Below, one piece after another: positions 1-8,516 of a stretch of DNA of 64,000 nt. This stretch comes from Paenibacillus terrae (lineage in GTDB: Bacteria > Bacillota > Bacilli > Paenibacillales > Paenibacillaceae), in NCBI RefSeq assembly GCF_000943545.1, contig NZ_JTHP01000010.1, forward strand, positions 43,614 to 107,613, read 5' to 3'. The notes under the pieces were generated by a model. That model was not told where the DNA came from, made no database searches, and saw only the letters and a program-made list of their open reading frames with translations. The translations under genes were made by a program, and so were the position numbers. Every line of letters starts with the position of its first letter. The stretch's first letter is position 1.

Positions 1-653
1 ATAATGTGGCCGCCATCCATAAATACCACGTGGTTGGAGACATCCCGTGCAAAGCCCATCTCATGCGTGACGACAATCATCGTAATTCCTTCCTTTGCAA
101 TCTTGCGAATAACCGACAGCACTTCACCGACCAGCTCAGGATCTAGCGCCGATGTCGGCTCATCGAACAAAATCACTTCCGGGTTCAGCGCCAAAGCACG
201 CGCAATACCGACACGCTGCTGCTGCCCGCCGGATAGCTGACTCGGATAATGATTCAGCTTTTCGCTCAGACCGACCTTTTCGAGCACTTCAATACTGATC
301 TTCTTCGCTTCCTCCTGCTTCACCTTGCGGACGACGACAAGCCCTTCCATCACGTTTTCCAGCGCCGTTTTATGCTTGAACAGATTGTATTGCTGGAAGA
401 CCATAGCCGTTTTTTGGCGCAGAGCCAAAACATCCTTCTTCGCAGGTCGCTTGCAGTTTACCGTAAAATCGCCAATGCTGACCTCCCCGTCATTCGGCTT
501 TTCCAGATAATTGATGCAGCGCAGCAACGTTGTTTTACCCGAGCCGCTCGGTCCGAGAATGACGACAACCTCTCCCTTATTCACGGTCAAATCAATGCCT
601 TTGAGCACCTCATGCTTGCCGAACGATTTCGTGATATTTTGCAGACGGATCAT
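1..653 (-). CDS. Amino-acid (cystine-type) ABC transporter ATP-binding protein, 3' end outside window
   Basis: ATPase of a polar amino-acid importer, energising the two permeases encoded just upstream. The minus strand reads from ATG at 653 and shows Walker [10 protein letters not shown], signature LSGGQQQR, Walker [12 protein letters not shown] and the H-loop VTHEM. About 217 residues are visible, so roughly the last 25 are cut off by the window edge. The start ATG overlaps the stop of the permease gene (ATGA), which implies translational coupling. The fold is GlnQ/TcyN. With the sulfur-salvage enzymes nearby, the TcyN role (cystine or S-alkyl-cysteine uptake) is the best inference, but substrate cannot be read from the ATPase. 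Confidence 0.93.
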   Translation of the reverse strand, partial: MIRLQNITKSFGKHEVLKGIDLTVNKGEVVVILGPSGSGKTTLLRCINYLEKPNDGEVSIGDFTVNCKRPAKKDVLALRQKTAMVFQQYNLFKHKTALENVMEGLVVVRKVKQEEAKKISIEVLEKVGLSEKLNHYPSQLSGGQQQRVGIARALALNPEVILFDEPTSALDPELVGEVLSVIRKIAKEGITMIVVTHEMGFARDVSNHVVFMDGGHI

Positions 654-1360
654 GATGCTCTCCCCCCATTAAACACATTGATTTTTTTCTCCACCAAGCC
701 GGAAATTCGTTCAATCAGCACTGTCAAACCCCAGAAAATCAGTGCTGCCGCAATATAAACCTCCAGGTACTTCCAGTTTGTAGATGCTAAAATTTCAGCC
801 TGAGCCTGGATTTCAGTGACCGAAACCGTAAAGGCCAAGGTAGAGCCATGCAGCATTCCAATGACGGAATTCGTCAGGTTCGGCAGACTGACCACGAACG
901 CCTGCGGAAACACGATACGCCGCAGCACCTGCCACGTCGTCATCCCGACTGCATAGGCTGCTTCAATTTGCCCCCGGTTTACGGATTGAATCCCGGAACG
1001 GACCACCTCGGACATATACGCACCACTTGTAATCGAGAACGAAATGAGTGCAAATACCATATAGGGAACATCTTTAGAATGAAACGACCAGCCAAAATGC
1101 TTGGCTCCCGCATCAATGAACAAAGGTAAACTGAAATAAATAAGCAGCAAATGCATCAGCATCGGCGTACCCCGGATAAAGGTAACGTAGCCATGGGAAA
1201 TCTGGGACAACACAGGCACCTTATAAATTCGGGCCAGAGCCGTTATAATGCCGATGACCAGACCCGCCAGTACGGAAACCACCGTAATGATTAACGTGTT
1301 GGGCAACGCCGAGAACAATCCCAGAAAGGCCGTATATATAAATCCAAAATCCAGACTCAT
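650..1360 (-). CDS. Amino-acid ABC transporter permease (TcyL/TcyM-like)
   Basis: Inner-membrane permease of the His/Glu/Gln/cystine family, 236 residues, usual length. About five hydrophobic segments are seen, and the EAA-type coupling loop (about residues 131-150, [19 protein letters not shown]) contacts the ATPase. Start ATG at 1360 follows AAAGGAGG and overlaps the stop of the preceding permease (ATGA). The stop in turn overlaps the ATPase start. The two permeases are paralogues and probably form a heterodimer, as TcyL/TcyM do in Bacillus. The solute is inferred from neighbours only. Confidence 0.92.
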   Translation of the reverse strand: MSLDFGFIYTAFLGLFSALPNTLIITVVSVLAGLVIGIITALARIYKVPVLSQISHGYVTFIRGTPMLMHLLLIYFSLPLFIDAGAKHFGWSFHSKDVPYMVFALISFSITSGAYMSEVVRSGIQSVNRGQIEAAYAVGMTTWQVLRRIVFPQAFVVSLPNLTNSVIGMLHGSTLAFTVSVTEIQAQAEILASTNWKYLEVYIAAALIFWGLTVLIERISGLVEKKINVFNGGRAS

Positions 1361-2133
1361 ATGCTCTTGCCTCCTTTACTAAGACGGGGGTTCAGATAAC
1401 GAACCACAAAACTTTTTCGTTTCTTAGGCTCGCTTTGGACTGTGTCCCGATGCTCATGCTTGAGAAGCGTATTTTCCAGTACCTTGAACAGTTTTTGCAA
1501 AATCAGACTGACGACCAGATAAATAAGAGACAACGCGATATAGGTTTCAACAAAATGCTGGGTAGCCGCGCCCAGTGTCTGCGATTTCCCCGTCATCTCC
1601 ATAGCTCCGATGGTAAACGCCAGCGAAGTATCCTTCAGATTGCCGATCACCAGATTGGAGAATACCGGAACCACAACAGCCAGCGCTTGCGGCAATATGA
1701 TACGTGTAAAAGTCTGATAGCCTGACATGCCGACCGACTGTGCTGCCTCGATTTGTCCCCGATCTACCGCCTCTACACCCGATCGGATAATCTCGGAAAT
1801 AAAGGCCCCGCTGTTTAGCGCATAGGTCGCTACGGCAAACCACAACACATCCCATCTGGAGGAATTGATATTCACCAGCTTCAGCAGCTCAGGCAAGCCG
1901 TAATACACCAGAAAGAGCTGGATCAGAATAGGTGTTCCACGAAAAAATGAAACATACACCTGCGAGACACGTTTGAGAAAAGGAATATTATACATACGAG
2001 GCAGCGCAACCAACAGGCCGATGATTAATCCTAACAATAGCGAGCTTGCCACAATAAACAACGTGATGTGTAAATAAGACAGCATTTTCGGAATAAAGCT
2101 AAAAACATAATCGATATTAAACTCTCTGCTCAT
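1357..2133 (-). CDS. Amino-acid ABC transporter permease (TcyL/TcyM-like)
   Basis: Second permease of the importer, 258 residues from ATG at 2133. I chose this start because AGGAGG lies 7-8 bases upstream; an earlier in-frame ATG at 2157 has no ribosome site. Hydrophobic segments alternate with a conserved coupling loop (IEAAQSVGMSGYQTFTRII). The C-terminus is longer and more basic than in its partner. It lies 77 bases downstream of the binding-protein gene, with a perfect stem-loop in the gap, and overlaps the next permease by 4 bases. Confidence 0.92.
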   Translation of the reverse strand: MSREFNIDYVFSFIPKMLSYLHITLFIVASSLLLGLIIGLLVALPRMYNIPFLKRVSQVYVSFFRGTPILIQLFLVYYGLPELLKLVNINSSRWDVLWFAVATYALNSGAFISEIIRSGVEAVDRGQIEAAQSVGMSGYQTFTRIILPQALAVVVPVFSNLVIGNLKDTSLAFTIGAMEMTGKSQTLGAATQHFVETYIALSLIYLVVSLILQKLFKVLENTLLKHEHRDTVQSEPKKRKSFVVRYLNPRLSKGGKSI

Positions 2134-2157
2134 ATGCCTGCCTCCTTTCCTATACAT

Positions 2158-2192
2158 CAGCGGTCAGAATACACGGGGTACCCTGACCGCTG
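2158..2192 (-). other. Intercistronic stem-loop between binding protein and permease genes
   Basis: Perfect 10-bp inverted repeat CAGCGGTCAG / CTGACCGCTG with a 15-base loop, in the gap after the binding-protein gene. There is no T-run on the minus strand, so it looks like a processing or mRNA-stabilising hairpin rather than a full terminator. Such structures commonly let the binding protein be made in excess over the permeases (inference). Confidence 0.6.
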
Positions 2193-2210
2193 AAATATTC
2201 AAGCTTATCG

Positions 2211-3071
2211 CTATTTCTTGCTGCTTGTGCCTTCTTTTTTCACATCATCCAGAGACTTCGTGAAATCTTCTCCAAGCCATTTGATGCTCAGCTTCGACAA
2301 TGTACCGTCGTCCTTCACTTCCTGAATAGCTTTATCCAGATCATCCGCCAATCCTTGCTCATTTTTGTTCAGTACATACAATACATCCGATTGAGTCAAA
2401 GGATCACCGACGGTTTTCAGAGCTACTTCTCCTTTTTCATCGGTGTTAAAGCGGTTCGCAAAGTCTGTCGTAATGGTAGCATCTATACGGCCGCTCGTAA
2501 TTTGTTGCACTGTATCATTGGCTGCACCGCTTGTATAGACAATGTTCAGGGCATCCCCGTGTGTTTTGTTGTATTCCTTCAATACATATGCTGCATTACT
2601 GGTCGGACTGGTAAGTATCTTTTTGCCTTTCAGATCATCAATCGATTGAATGGTATTGTTATCCTTCGCTACAGCGACTCTGTTCAGGAAAATACTGTAC
2701 GGATTTTTGTTGAACAGATACTTCTCTTCACGCTCCGGGTTTTTTTCCATTTGATGCGATACCAGATCAATTTTACCGGCATCCAGACTCAGCAGCAGAT
2801 TGCCGAAGTCCATCGTTTTGAATTCAAATTCGTATTGAGGCAGGCGCTTGTCCAGCTCCTTAATCAGCTCAACGTCAAAGCCTGTTAAATTTCCATTTTC
2901 GTCAATAAAGCATACATTTTTAAATTGAGTGCCTGTACCTACAATAATTTTTTTCACGTCTCCGTTCGAACCGGACGCGCCAGACGCGTTAGACGCATTA
3001 TCAGAGGAGCCGCAGCCTGCCAACACCAGAATAATCGCCATAACGGATAACATTGCAAACCACTTTTTCAT
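2211..3071 (-). CDS. Amino-acid ABC transporter substrate-binding lipoprotein
   Basis: Solute-binding lipoprotein of the importer, 286 residues. The N-terminal signal ends in the lipobox VLAGC, with the lipidated cysteine at residue 20. A short Ser/Asn/Gly linker precedes a periplasmic-binding-protein type 2 (SBP_bac_3) domain with the typical GFDVEL and LTSPTSNAAY segments. It is anchored on the outer membrane face. Start ATG at 3071 follows GAGGGGG. It heads the transport operon; Bacillus tcy operons of this type carry two binding-protein genes, only one is present here. Substrate class (cystine, S-substituted cysteines) is inferred from neighbours. Confidence 0.92.
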   Translation of the reverse strand: MKKWFAMLSVMAIILVLAGCGSSDNASNASGASGSNGDVKKIIVGTGTQFKNVCFIDENGNLTGFDVELIKELDKRLPQYEFEFKTMDFGNLLLSLDAGKIDLVSHQMEKNPEREEKYLFNKNPYSIFLNRVAVAKDNNTIQSIDDLKGKKILTSPTSNAAYVLKEYNKTHGDALNIVYTSGAANDTVQQITSGRIDATITTDFANRFNTDEKGEVALKTVGDPLTQSDVLYVLNKNEQGLADDLDKAIQEVKDDGTLSKLSIKWLGEDFTKSLDDVKKEGTSSKK

Positions 3072-3292
3072 ATGAATCCCCCTCGTCTCTTTGTATATCA
3101 GCAGTTTGCGACATACATGGTAGCTGCCACAATAAATAATAATTCCTATGAGTTTAATTGGTTTTAGGATGTGACTAATTTAACACCTGCGCTCATTTAC
3201 GTCAATCCACCAGGCAATAGAACATTTCTATAACACCATTGAAAAATCAAAAGCATTTTTTAAAAGACTCCTCACATTTGCAAAAAAACGGT

Positions 3293-4180
3293 TTACAAAA
3301 CAGCACCCCGAAATCCTTCTGTCAATGCATCTGCAAAATCCGAGCTCACTGCACAGTCTTCTTTGGTCGCCACAATGCTAATCTGCATGGACACCCCGGC
3401 TACCTCTGGTACATGAATGCGGAACAGTTTTTTATCCTTCACCTCACGGTTCACACAAACGTCAGGCAAAAAGGCAATCCCCGCTTCTTCCAGCACCAGC
3501 TTCTTGGCTGTAACCACATTATCTACCTGAAAGGCAATATCCGGCGGTTGCTCCAGCGATTCAAAAGACCGATGAATCCTCATCCAGTCCAATGACCCGC
3601 ATTCAAAAAACACCAGTGTTTCATGCTGAATATCCTGTATGCTGGCCTTTCCAGTCTTCATAAACGGATGACCGTCGTATACATACAGGGAAATGGGATC
3701 TTCATAAAAAGCAAGCGTACGAATGGCCGGATGCATCACTTTACGGACAAAACTAATGTCTACCTCACGGTTCAACAGCTTATGTACCAGTTGATCCGTC
3801 GTAGCCGTCACAATTTTGTAGTTAATCTCCGGATAACGAGCGCGGAGCTGCTTTAATATCTCAGGAATGATATAATTCGACACCGATATCGTGCAGCCGA
3901 TTCGAATTTGCTGAGGAGTTCTTTTGCGCTGTTGAAGCTTTTGCTTCCCTTTTTGCAGCACTTGAAGCATTTGCTCGGCATAAGGAAGAAACTTTCGTCC
4001 ATCCTCCGTCAAAATGGTTTGCTTGCTTTGGCGGTCGAACAGCTTGCATTCCAGCTCGCGCTCCAGCGTCTGGATCCGGGCTGTGACAGAGGGCTGTGAT
4101 AAGAACAACGCATCTGCCGCCTTGTTAAAACTGCCATAATGGTTCACGTATACAAAGGCTTCCATATTCTCGATATTCAT
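3293..4180 (-). CDS. LysR-family transcriptional regulator (YtlI/AscR-like position)
   Basis: LysR-type regulator of 295 residues: winged helix-turn-helix at about residues 1-60 (with LSQPSVTARIQTLE) and a periplasmic-binding-like effector domain. The ATG at 4180 is preferred over an in-frame TTG at 4186 because of a GGGGG ribosome site upstream. It sits between the monooxygenase genes and the transporter operon, all in the same direction. In B. subtilis the LysR protein YtlI activates the homologous sulfur operon, so it is the likely local activator, sensing a sulfur metabolite such as O-acetylserine (inference). Its own leader contains a 10-bp inverted repeat. Confidence 0.9.
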   Translation of the reverse strand: MNIENMEAFVYVNHYGSFNKAADALFLSQPSVTARIQTLERELECKLFDRQSKQTILTEDGRKFLPYAEQMLQVLQKGKQKLQQRKRTPQQIRIGCTISVSNYIIPEILKQLRARYPEINYKIVTATTDQLVHKLLNREVDISFVRKVMHPAIRTLAFYEDPISLYVYDGHPFMKTGKASIQDIQHETLVFFECGSLDWMRIHRSFESLEQPPDIAFQVDNVVTAKKLVLEEAGIAFLPDVCVNREVKDKKLFRIHVPEVAGVSMQISIVATKEDCAVSSDFADALTEGFRGAVL

Positions 4181-4192
4181 ACACAAGTCCCC

Positions 4193-4259
4193 CAGTGAGT
4201 TTCAAATACATTTTATCCAATGCGCTAACTTGGTTTTTTTGTATCATAAAACTCACTGA
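4193..4259. promoter_or_regulatory. Inverted repeat in LysR gene leader
   Basis: CAGTGAGTTT at 4193-4202 and its exact complement AAACTCACTG at 4250-4259 bracket the untranslated leader of the LysR gene. The outer arm sits between the -10 and -35 boxes. It could be a LysR autoregulation site with two half-sites, or a long-range RNA stem. Confidence 0.45.
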
Positions 4260-4272
4260 ACGCCCTGTCAAT
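4244..4272 (-). promoter_or_regulatory. Sigma-A-type promoter of the LysR gene
   Basis: On the minus strand TTGACA (4272-4267), a 17-base spacer and TATGAT (4249-4244), about 65 bases upstream of the LysR start codon. Confidence 0.65.
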
Positions 4273-4305
4273 GTAAAAATTGAAAATATTTATTACTTCA
4301 GCACT

Positions 4306-4393
4306 TTGCATCATTCGATTCCCAACGCTCGAAAGTACAATATATAGACGAACTAAACCGTTTCGATCTATATATTGCTGATTTGTAATCGCT
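4306..4393 (+). repeat. Dispersed repeat, copy 1
   Basis: A stretch of about 88 bases that matches the complement of 45425-45512 at roughly 80 of 91 aligned positions by eye. It contains an internal inverted repeat, CAATATATAGA / TCTATATATTG. Read on the plus strand it carries the coding remnant YIDELNRFDLYIADL followed by a stop. It overlaps the 3' end of the FMN reductase gene and supplies that gene's last codons and stop. Confidence 0.75.
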
Positions 4394-4907
4394 CCGTCAG
4401 CTCTTTTACAGAGCGATCCAGCCGTGAAACCAGTTCCTCCGACAGCCCATATGCTCCATCTGGCAAGCGTTCAACCCACTGATCTACCGCATACACACCG
4501 CCGAGAATATGTCTTCCTCCCAACGCGTTAAGCACTGGCTTCAAAGCGTAATCAATGACCAGCAGGTGAGCCAGCGTGCCTCCGATAAATAAAGGAAGTA
4601 CGGGCTTACCTCGCAGCCCCTCCTGCGGCACCAAATCCAAAAATATCTTCAACAAGCCGGAATAGGCGGCTTTGTATACGGGAGAAGCCACGATAATGGC
4701 GTCTGCTGCTGCAATCAACGCAAGAGCTGCTGTAATATCGGGACTGTTAAAGTTAGCCCTCACCAGATCCTCGGCTGGCAAGTCGACCACATTCAGCAAT
4801 GTGACCTCCGCTCCAGCCTGCTGCAATTGCTCGGTCGTATAGTTAATCAAGCCGTATAGACGGGATTGTGTAGACGGACTGCCTGACAGGATAACAACCT
4901 TGGACAT
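4368..4907 (-). CDS. NAD(P)H-dependent FMN reductase (SsuE-like)
   Basis: Flavodoxin-fold FMN reductase, 179 residues, supplying reduced FMN to the adjacent monooxygenase. Evidence: N-terminal flavin-phosphate loop SGSPSTQSRLY, central ASPVYKAAYSG loop and SsuE-family length. ATG at 4907 follows AGGAGGG. It lies 17 bases downstream of the monooxygenase stop, consistent with a two-component system in one operon. The last residues (QISNI) and the stop lie inside a dispersed repeat, so the native C-terminus may have been altered. Confidence 0.9.
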   Translation of the reverse strand: MSKVVILSGSPSTQSRLYGLINYTTEQLQQAGAEVTLLNVVDLPAEDLVRANFNSPDITAALALIAAADAIIVASPVYKAAYSGLLKIFLDLVPQEGLRGKPVLPLFIGGTLAHLLVIDYALKPVLNALGGRHILGGVYAVDQWVERLPDGAYGLSEELVSRLDRSVKELTERLQISNI

Positions 4908-4924
4908 GCTTTTCCCTCCTTCTG

Positions 4925-6265
4925 TTATGCGTCTATCTTCACTTTAGATTTAGCTGCTGTGTAGCGGTTCTCAGGAATCGGCACACCCAGGTTTTCACGC
5001 AATGTGCTAAATTCATAATCCTGACGGTAAATACCGCGTTCCTGCAAGATAGGCACAACCAGATTTACGAAATCATGCAGACCCGATGGTACATCAGAAC
5101 CGATAATGAACCCATCCGCTCCTTTTCTTTCAAACCACTCCTGCACCCGATCTGCCACCTGCTCTGCTGTACCGATAAACGCAGTTCTAGGTGTTGCCGA
5201 ACGTAATGCCACCTCGCGCAGCGTCAGATTTTGCTCTTTGGCCGTCCGTTTGATTTTATCCGTACCGCTGCGGAAGGAATTGCTGCCGATACCATCAAGC
5301 TCTGGGAATGGCTCATCCAGTGGATACTGTGAGAAATCATGATGATCGAAGAAACGGCCCAAAAATTTTAACGCAGCCTCAATCGTCACCAAATTGGTAA
5401 TGTCCTCATACTTACGCTCTGCTTCTTCCGTCGTGCTGCCGATAATCGGTGAAATGCCCGGTAAGATGACAATATCCTCTTCGGATCTGCCATAGCGTAC
5501 CGCCCGTTCCTTCACATCACGGTAAAACTGCTGCGCTTCCTCCAGCGTTTCGTGTCCCGTAAATACAGCATCCGCTTCCTTGGCGGCCAGATTTTTGCCA
5601 TCCTCCGAGGAACCTGCCTGGAAAATAACCGGCTGCCCCTGCTTGGATCGTCCAATGTTCAACGGACCCTGCACAGAGAAAAACTCGCCTTTATGGTTCA
5701 AGGTATGCAGCTTTTCAGGGTCAAAGAACACGCCGGATTCCTTATCACGAACGAACGCATCCTCTTCCCACGAATCCCACAGTCCTTTGGTTACCTGCAA
5801 ATATTCCTCCGCAATTTTGTAGCGCTCTGGATGTGACGGATGCTCGCCTTTATTAAAGTTAAGAGCGGAGCCTTCCAGCGGGGAAGTCACCACATTCCAG
5901 CCTGCACGCCCTCCGCTGATATGGTCAATGGAAGAAAACTGGCGTGCTACTGTAAACGGTTCGCTGTAGGAAGTCGATAGCGTGCCAACCAGCCCGATAC
6001 GCTTCGTCACCCCGGCCAAAGCGGACAAAATCGTAATCGGCTCAAAACGGTTTAGAAAGTGGGGAATGGATTTCTCGTTAATGAACAAACCGTCTGCGAT
6101 AAAAACAAGGTCAAACTTGCCTTCCTCTGCCTTTTGCGCCTGTGTTTTATAAAATTCAAAATTAACACTCGCGTCCGCAGGCACTTCAGGGTGACGCCAA
6201 GTCGTCATGCTACCTCCAACACCGTGAATAATGGCACCAAATTTGATTTGTTTGTCTTTAGCCAT
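4925..6265 (-). CDS. FMN-dependent monooxygenase, NtaA/SnaA/YtnJ family
   Basis: Flavin-dependent monooxygenase of the bacterial luciferase-like superfamily, 446 residues from ATG at 6265. A GAGAGGTG site precedes it; an in-frame TTG at 6304 has none. Recognisable segments are the N-terminal [45 protein letters not shown] and [14 protein letters not shown]. subtilis YtnJ is the closest known type: it belongs to an operon that oxidises S-substituted cysteine derivatives to recover sulfur. The adjacent FMN reductase and YtnI-like glutaredoxin support the same role. The exact substrate is not shown by sequence. Confidence 0.9.
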   Translation of the reverse strand: MAKDKQIKFGAIIHGVGGSMTTWRHPEVPADASVNFEFYKTQAQKAEEGKFDLVFIADGLFINEKSIPHFLNRFEPITILSALAGVTKRIGLVGTLSTSYSEPFTVARQFSSIDHISGGRAGWNVVTSPLEGSALNFNKGEHPSHPERYKIAEEYLQVTKGLWDSWEEDAFVRDKESGVFFDPEKLHTLNHKGEFFSVQGPLNIGRSKQGQPVIFQAGSSEDGKNLAAKEADAVFTGHETLEEAQQFYRDVKERAVRYGRSEEDIVILPGISPIIGSTTEEAERKYEDITNLVTIEAALKFLGRFFDHHDFSQYPLDEPFPELDGIGSNSFRSGTDKIKRTAKEQNLTLREVALRSATPRTAFIGTAEQVADRVQEWFERKGADGFIIGSDVPSGLHDFVNLVVPILQERGIYRQDYEFSTLRENLGVPIPENRYTAAKSKVKIDA

Positions 6266-6322
6266 GAACTGTTCACACCTCTCTTGAAAATTATTGTTAC
6301 CCAACGGCTAATCATTTGTTTT

Positions 6323-6427
6323 CAAGGCAGCTACGCTGCTAAATCTTTTAGGAAGTTTACACTTGTGCAAGGCAGCTATGCCTGCATTCTTTTATAAGTT
6401 ATTTTTGTACAAAGCAGCGTAGCTACA
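6323..6427. repeat. Three imperfect tandem repeats between glutaredoxin and monooxygenase genes
   Basis: CAAGGCAGCTACGCTGC at 6323, CAAGGCAGCTATGCCTGC at 6368 and CAAAGCAGCGTAGCTAC at 6410 recur at about 42-45-base spacing. Each core is itself a short inverted repeat and could fold. On the minus strand each unit is followed by similar AT-rich sequence ending in TAAAAGA. Confidence 0.55.
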
Positions 6428-6443
6428 GACCTTTTTTCGTTAC

Positions 6444-6713
6444 TTATACCGCTTGACTGTAGCTTTCCAGCACTTTACCCAGCTCTTCCAGATCCGGGTT
6501 GAGCAGCGCCTCATATTTGTTATCCCCGCCTACCTCAACAACAGGGACAAAGCGAACACCATATTTAGTCTCCAGTACGTCACGCAGGGCATCATTTCCG
6601 TCCACCTGAATATTTTCATAAGGCTGATTTTGGGATTCCAGATACGATTTGATCTCTCCACAAAAATGACAGCCTGTTTTACTCCACAATACAACTTTAG
6701 GTTTGGATGACAT
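6444..6713 (-). CDS. Glutaredoxin-family protein (YtnI-like)
   Basis: Small thioredoxin-fold redoxin, 89 residues, with the dithiol CHFC at residues 15-18 (TGCHFCGEIKSYL) and the cis-proline region VRFVPVVEV. ATG at 6713 is preferred because GGAGG lies 7 bases upstream; an ATG at 6719 is too close to it. It is the first gene of the sulfur-salvage run. In B. subtilis a glutaredoxin-like YtnI accompanies the YtnJ monooxygenase, so it probably reduces a sulfur intermediate of that pathway (inference). Confidence 0.88.
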   Translation of the reverse strand: MSSKPKVVLWSKTGCHFCGEIKSYLESQNQPYENIQVDGNDALRDVLETKYGVRFVPVVEVGGDNKYEALLNPDLEELGKVLESYSQAV

Positions 6714-7050
6714 ATACATACCTCCGTGAACTTAATGTTTATAATCCCGATGAATTAAATAAGAATTATAGTTATAATGTATCCTGCCCACCCTTTTCCG
6801 TCAATCGCCTGTGTAATAGACATTGATAATGCAACGATAGAAAATTTTAATGCTATAGTTTTCTTTTATACTGGCAATATTGCTGATTTGAAATCGCTCT
6901 TGGGATTGTTGCAAAATGCTCATTTAAATCGTTTAACGGCAGATGAGTTAATTAAAATAAGAGATATTGGAGTTTAAACAGACCTTGGTGCGGACATGCT
7001 TGGAATATTAGCGCACTTGCGGCAGAATGAGATGAAATGAGGTTGAATAT
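6714..7050. other. Intergenic region between divergent glutaredoxin and DUF421 genes
   Basis: 337 bases without a convincing gene. Next to the glutaredoxin start is an AT-rich imperfect palindrome (minus strand TAATTCATCGGGATTATAA) resembling Firmicute sulfur-regulator boxes; assignment to CymR or the LysR protein is a guess. An open frame at 6777-6977 has no ribosome site and ends in a remnant (IADLKSLLGLLQNAHLNRL) matching a repeat elsewhere in the window. Confidence 0.5.
6878..6922 (+). repeat. Dispersed repeat, copy 3 (coding remnant)
   Basis: These 45 bases match the complement of 45401-45445 at 42 positions by direct comparison. Both encode IADLKSLLG followed by LLQNA or FMQNA, so the similarity keeps a reading frame. 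The frame continues here to a stop at 6977 (NRLTADELIKIRDIGV), which suggests the fullest remaining tail of an unidentified gene. Confidence 0.7.
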
Positions 7051-7920
7051 ATGCAGGATTGGGCCGAGGTTGCTTTACGCACATTAATGGCTGTCGCTGT
7101 ATTATTTTTAATTACCAAAATTCTCGGAAAACGTCAGGTTTCCCAGCTCTCCTTGTTCGAATATATCACCGGAATCACGATGGGTAACCTGGCCGCTACC
7201 ATTCCTATGGAACGAGAATCCACTTGGTACTTGGGCTTTATAGCTTTGGCAGTATGGGTCCTAACAACATTTGTCATTGAAATATTGCAAATTAAAAGCA
7301 AGAAGGTTAGGGATCTTAGCGATGGAAAAACCAGAACCCTGATCAAAGACGGCAAAATTTTAGAGGATAATCTGCGAAAGGAACGACTTACGCTGGATGA
7401 ACTCATGGAGCAGTTGCGGAGCAAGAATGTATTCAAGGTGTCTGACGTGGAATTTGCCATTATGGAGACCAGCGGTGAAGTCAATGTGCTGTTAACCAAA
7501 GAAAAACAGCCCTTAACGCCTAAGGATCTGAATATGCGGCAACTACCGGAGAAGGAACCAACAGCCATTATTATGGATGGACAACTCATGGAGCAGCAAA
7601 TGGCATACATGGGAATTACTCAACAATGGATGGATGCAAAGCTGAAAGAAAAGAGCCTGACGGTCAAAGACGTATTTTTCGCGCAGGTGGACCCGCAAGG
7701 GGAGTTATACATTGACCAATACAGCGATAACGTACAGATGTCCAAGGTACAGGACTCTAATCAAGCCGTGCTGACGCTGCTGGAACAATGCACGACTGAA
7801 CTGCAAAAGCTGGCAACGGGCTCCAGTGAGCAGCAAAGCAAGCAGCTTTTTGAGCAATGCTCACAAAGCTTAAAGCAAGCGATTCAGGAAATGAAGCCGA
7901 TAAATCCAACTGAACCCTGA
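7051..7920 (+). CDS. DUF421 family membrane protein (YetF-like)
   Basis: Membrane protein of the YetF/YcaP (DUF421) family, 289 residues. About three N-terminal transmembrane segments (residues 8-80) are followed by the conserved cytosolic domain. Family hallmarks are LGKRQVSQLSLFEYITGITMG near the start and the later LIKDGKILEDNLRKERLTLDEL. GAGGT lies 8 bases before ATG. Function is unknown; paralogues are abundant in Bacillales and often linked to spores (general knowledge). It is monocistronic with a strong terminator after it. Confidence 0.9.
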   Translation: MQDWAEVALRTLMAVAVLFLITKILGKRQVSQLSLFEYITGITMGNLAATIPMERESTWYLGFIALAVWVLTTFVIEILQIKSKKVRDLSDGKTRTLIKDGKILEDNLRKERLTLDELMEQLRSKNVFKVSDVEFAIMETSGEVNVLLTKEKQPLTPKDLNMRQLPEKEPTAIIMDGQLMEQQMAYMGITQQWMDAKLKEKSLTVKDVFFAQVDPQGELYIDQYSDNVQMSKVQDSNQAVLTLLEQCTTELQKLATGSSEQQSKQLFEQCSQSLKQAIQEMKPINPTEP

Positions 7921-7962
7921 GTATATATGTGCATGACATAAGCATACGAGCATGGTAACCCG

Positions 7963-8010
7963 AAGGGAGCGTCTTCAAGGCCATAAATGGCTGAAAAGGC
8001 GCTCCCTTTG
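7963..8010. terminator. Terminator after DUF421 gene
   Basis: AAGGGAGCG(T)CTT pairs with AAGGCGCTCCCTT around a 24-base loop. It lies between convergent genes and can serve both. Confidence 0.75.
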
Positions 8011-8031
8011 GCTTTAATCATTTCATCTATT

Positions 8032-8361
8032 TTATATTGTAAAAAAATAATCTCGTTCTACCTTGCTCACTCTTAAACCAAACGTTTTATACCATTCGGC
8101 TTTCCCTTTCTCCTGTGCTACCTTGTGCAGCTCGTTATGTTTCCAATTTTTTATAGCGTCTAAGGATTCCCAATAAGAAACCGTGATGCCTACTCCTTTT
8201 TGGTCACGAACACTTTCCATGCCCAGAAAACCAGGCTGTTCAGCAGCCAGTTCCTCCATTTTGTCTCCCATCTTTCCATATCCGCCATCTCCTTCAGTAC
8301 GTTCAGAAGTAAAGATAGCAGCATAATAAGGGGGCTGTGGCGTTTTTGCAATTGAATTCAT
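8032..8361 (-). CDS. Antibiotic biosynthesis monooxygenase (ABM) domain protein, YqjZ-like
   Basis: Small ferredoxin-like-fold protein of the ABM superfamily, 109 residues. Family features are YYAAIFTSERTEGD near the start, PGFLGMESVRD, and SYWESLDAIKNWKHNELHKVAQ, the usual segment of YqjZ-type proteins. ATG at 8361 follows GGGAGG. Members range from heme or quinol monooxygenases to proteins of unknown role; activity is not established here. It is divergent from the LysR gene at 8517, which may control it. Confidence 0.85.
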   Translation of the reverse strand: MNSIAKTPQPPYYAAIFTSERTEGDGGYGKMGDKMEELAAEQPGFLGMESVRDQKGVGITVSYWESLDAIKNWKHNELHKVAQEKGKAEWYKTFGLRVSKVERDYFFTI

Positions 8362-8516
8362 AGGTACCTCCCAGAAATGAAATGGTTATCAGCTTTTTTC
8401 TTAAGTCTGGATTTTGCAAAATCCTCAAGTTCGATTATAACCACAAAACTAAGATAAAAAAAATGAATATATATGATACTATGTATGAATATATTTCATT
8501 TAACGTAGGAGGACAC

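Noticed and set aside
249..758. Plus-strand open frame of 169 codons
   Set aside because: Antisense to the ABC ATPase and permease genes, no ribosome site, no recognisable product.
6720..6780. T-box or SAM riboswitch before the glutaredoxin gene
   Set aside because: The leader is short and shows no T-box sequence, K-turn or terminator; only a small palindrome.
6777..6977. 66-codon plus-strand frame as a real gene
   Set aside because: No ribosome site and only its tail matches the dispersed remnant; treated as a repeat or remnant.
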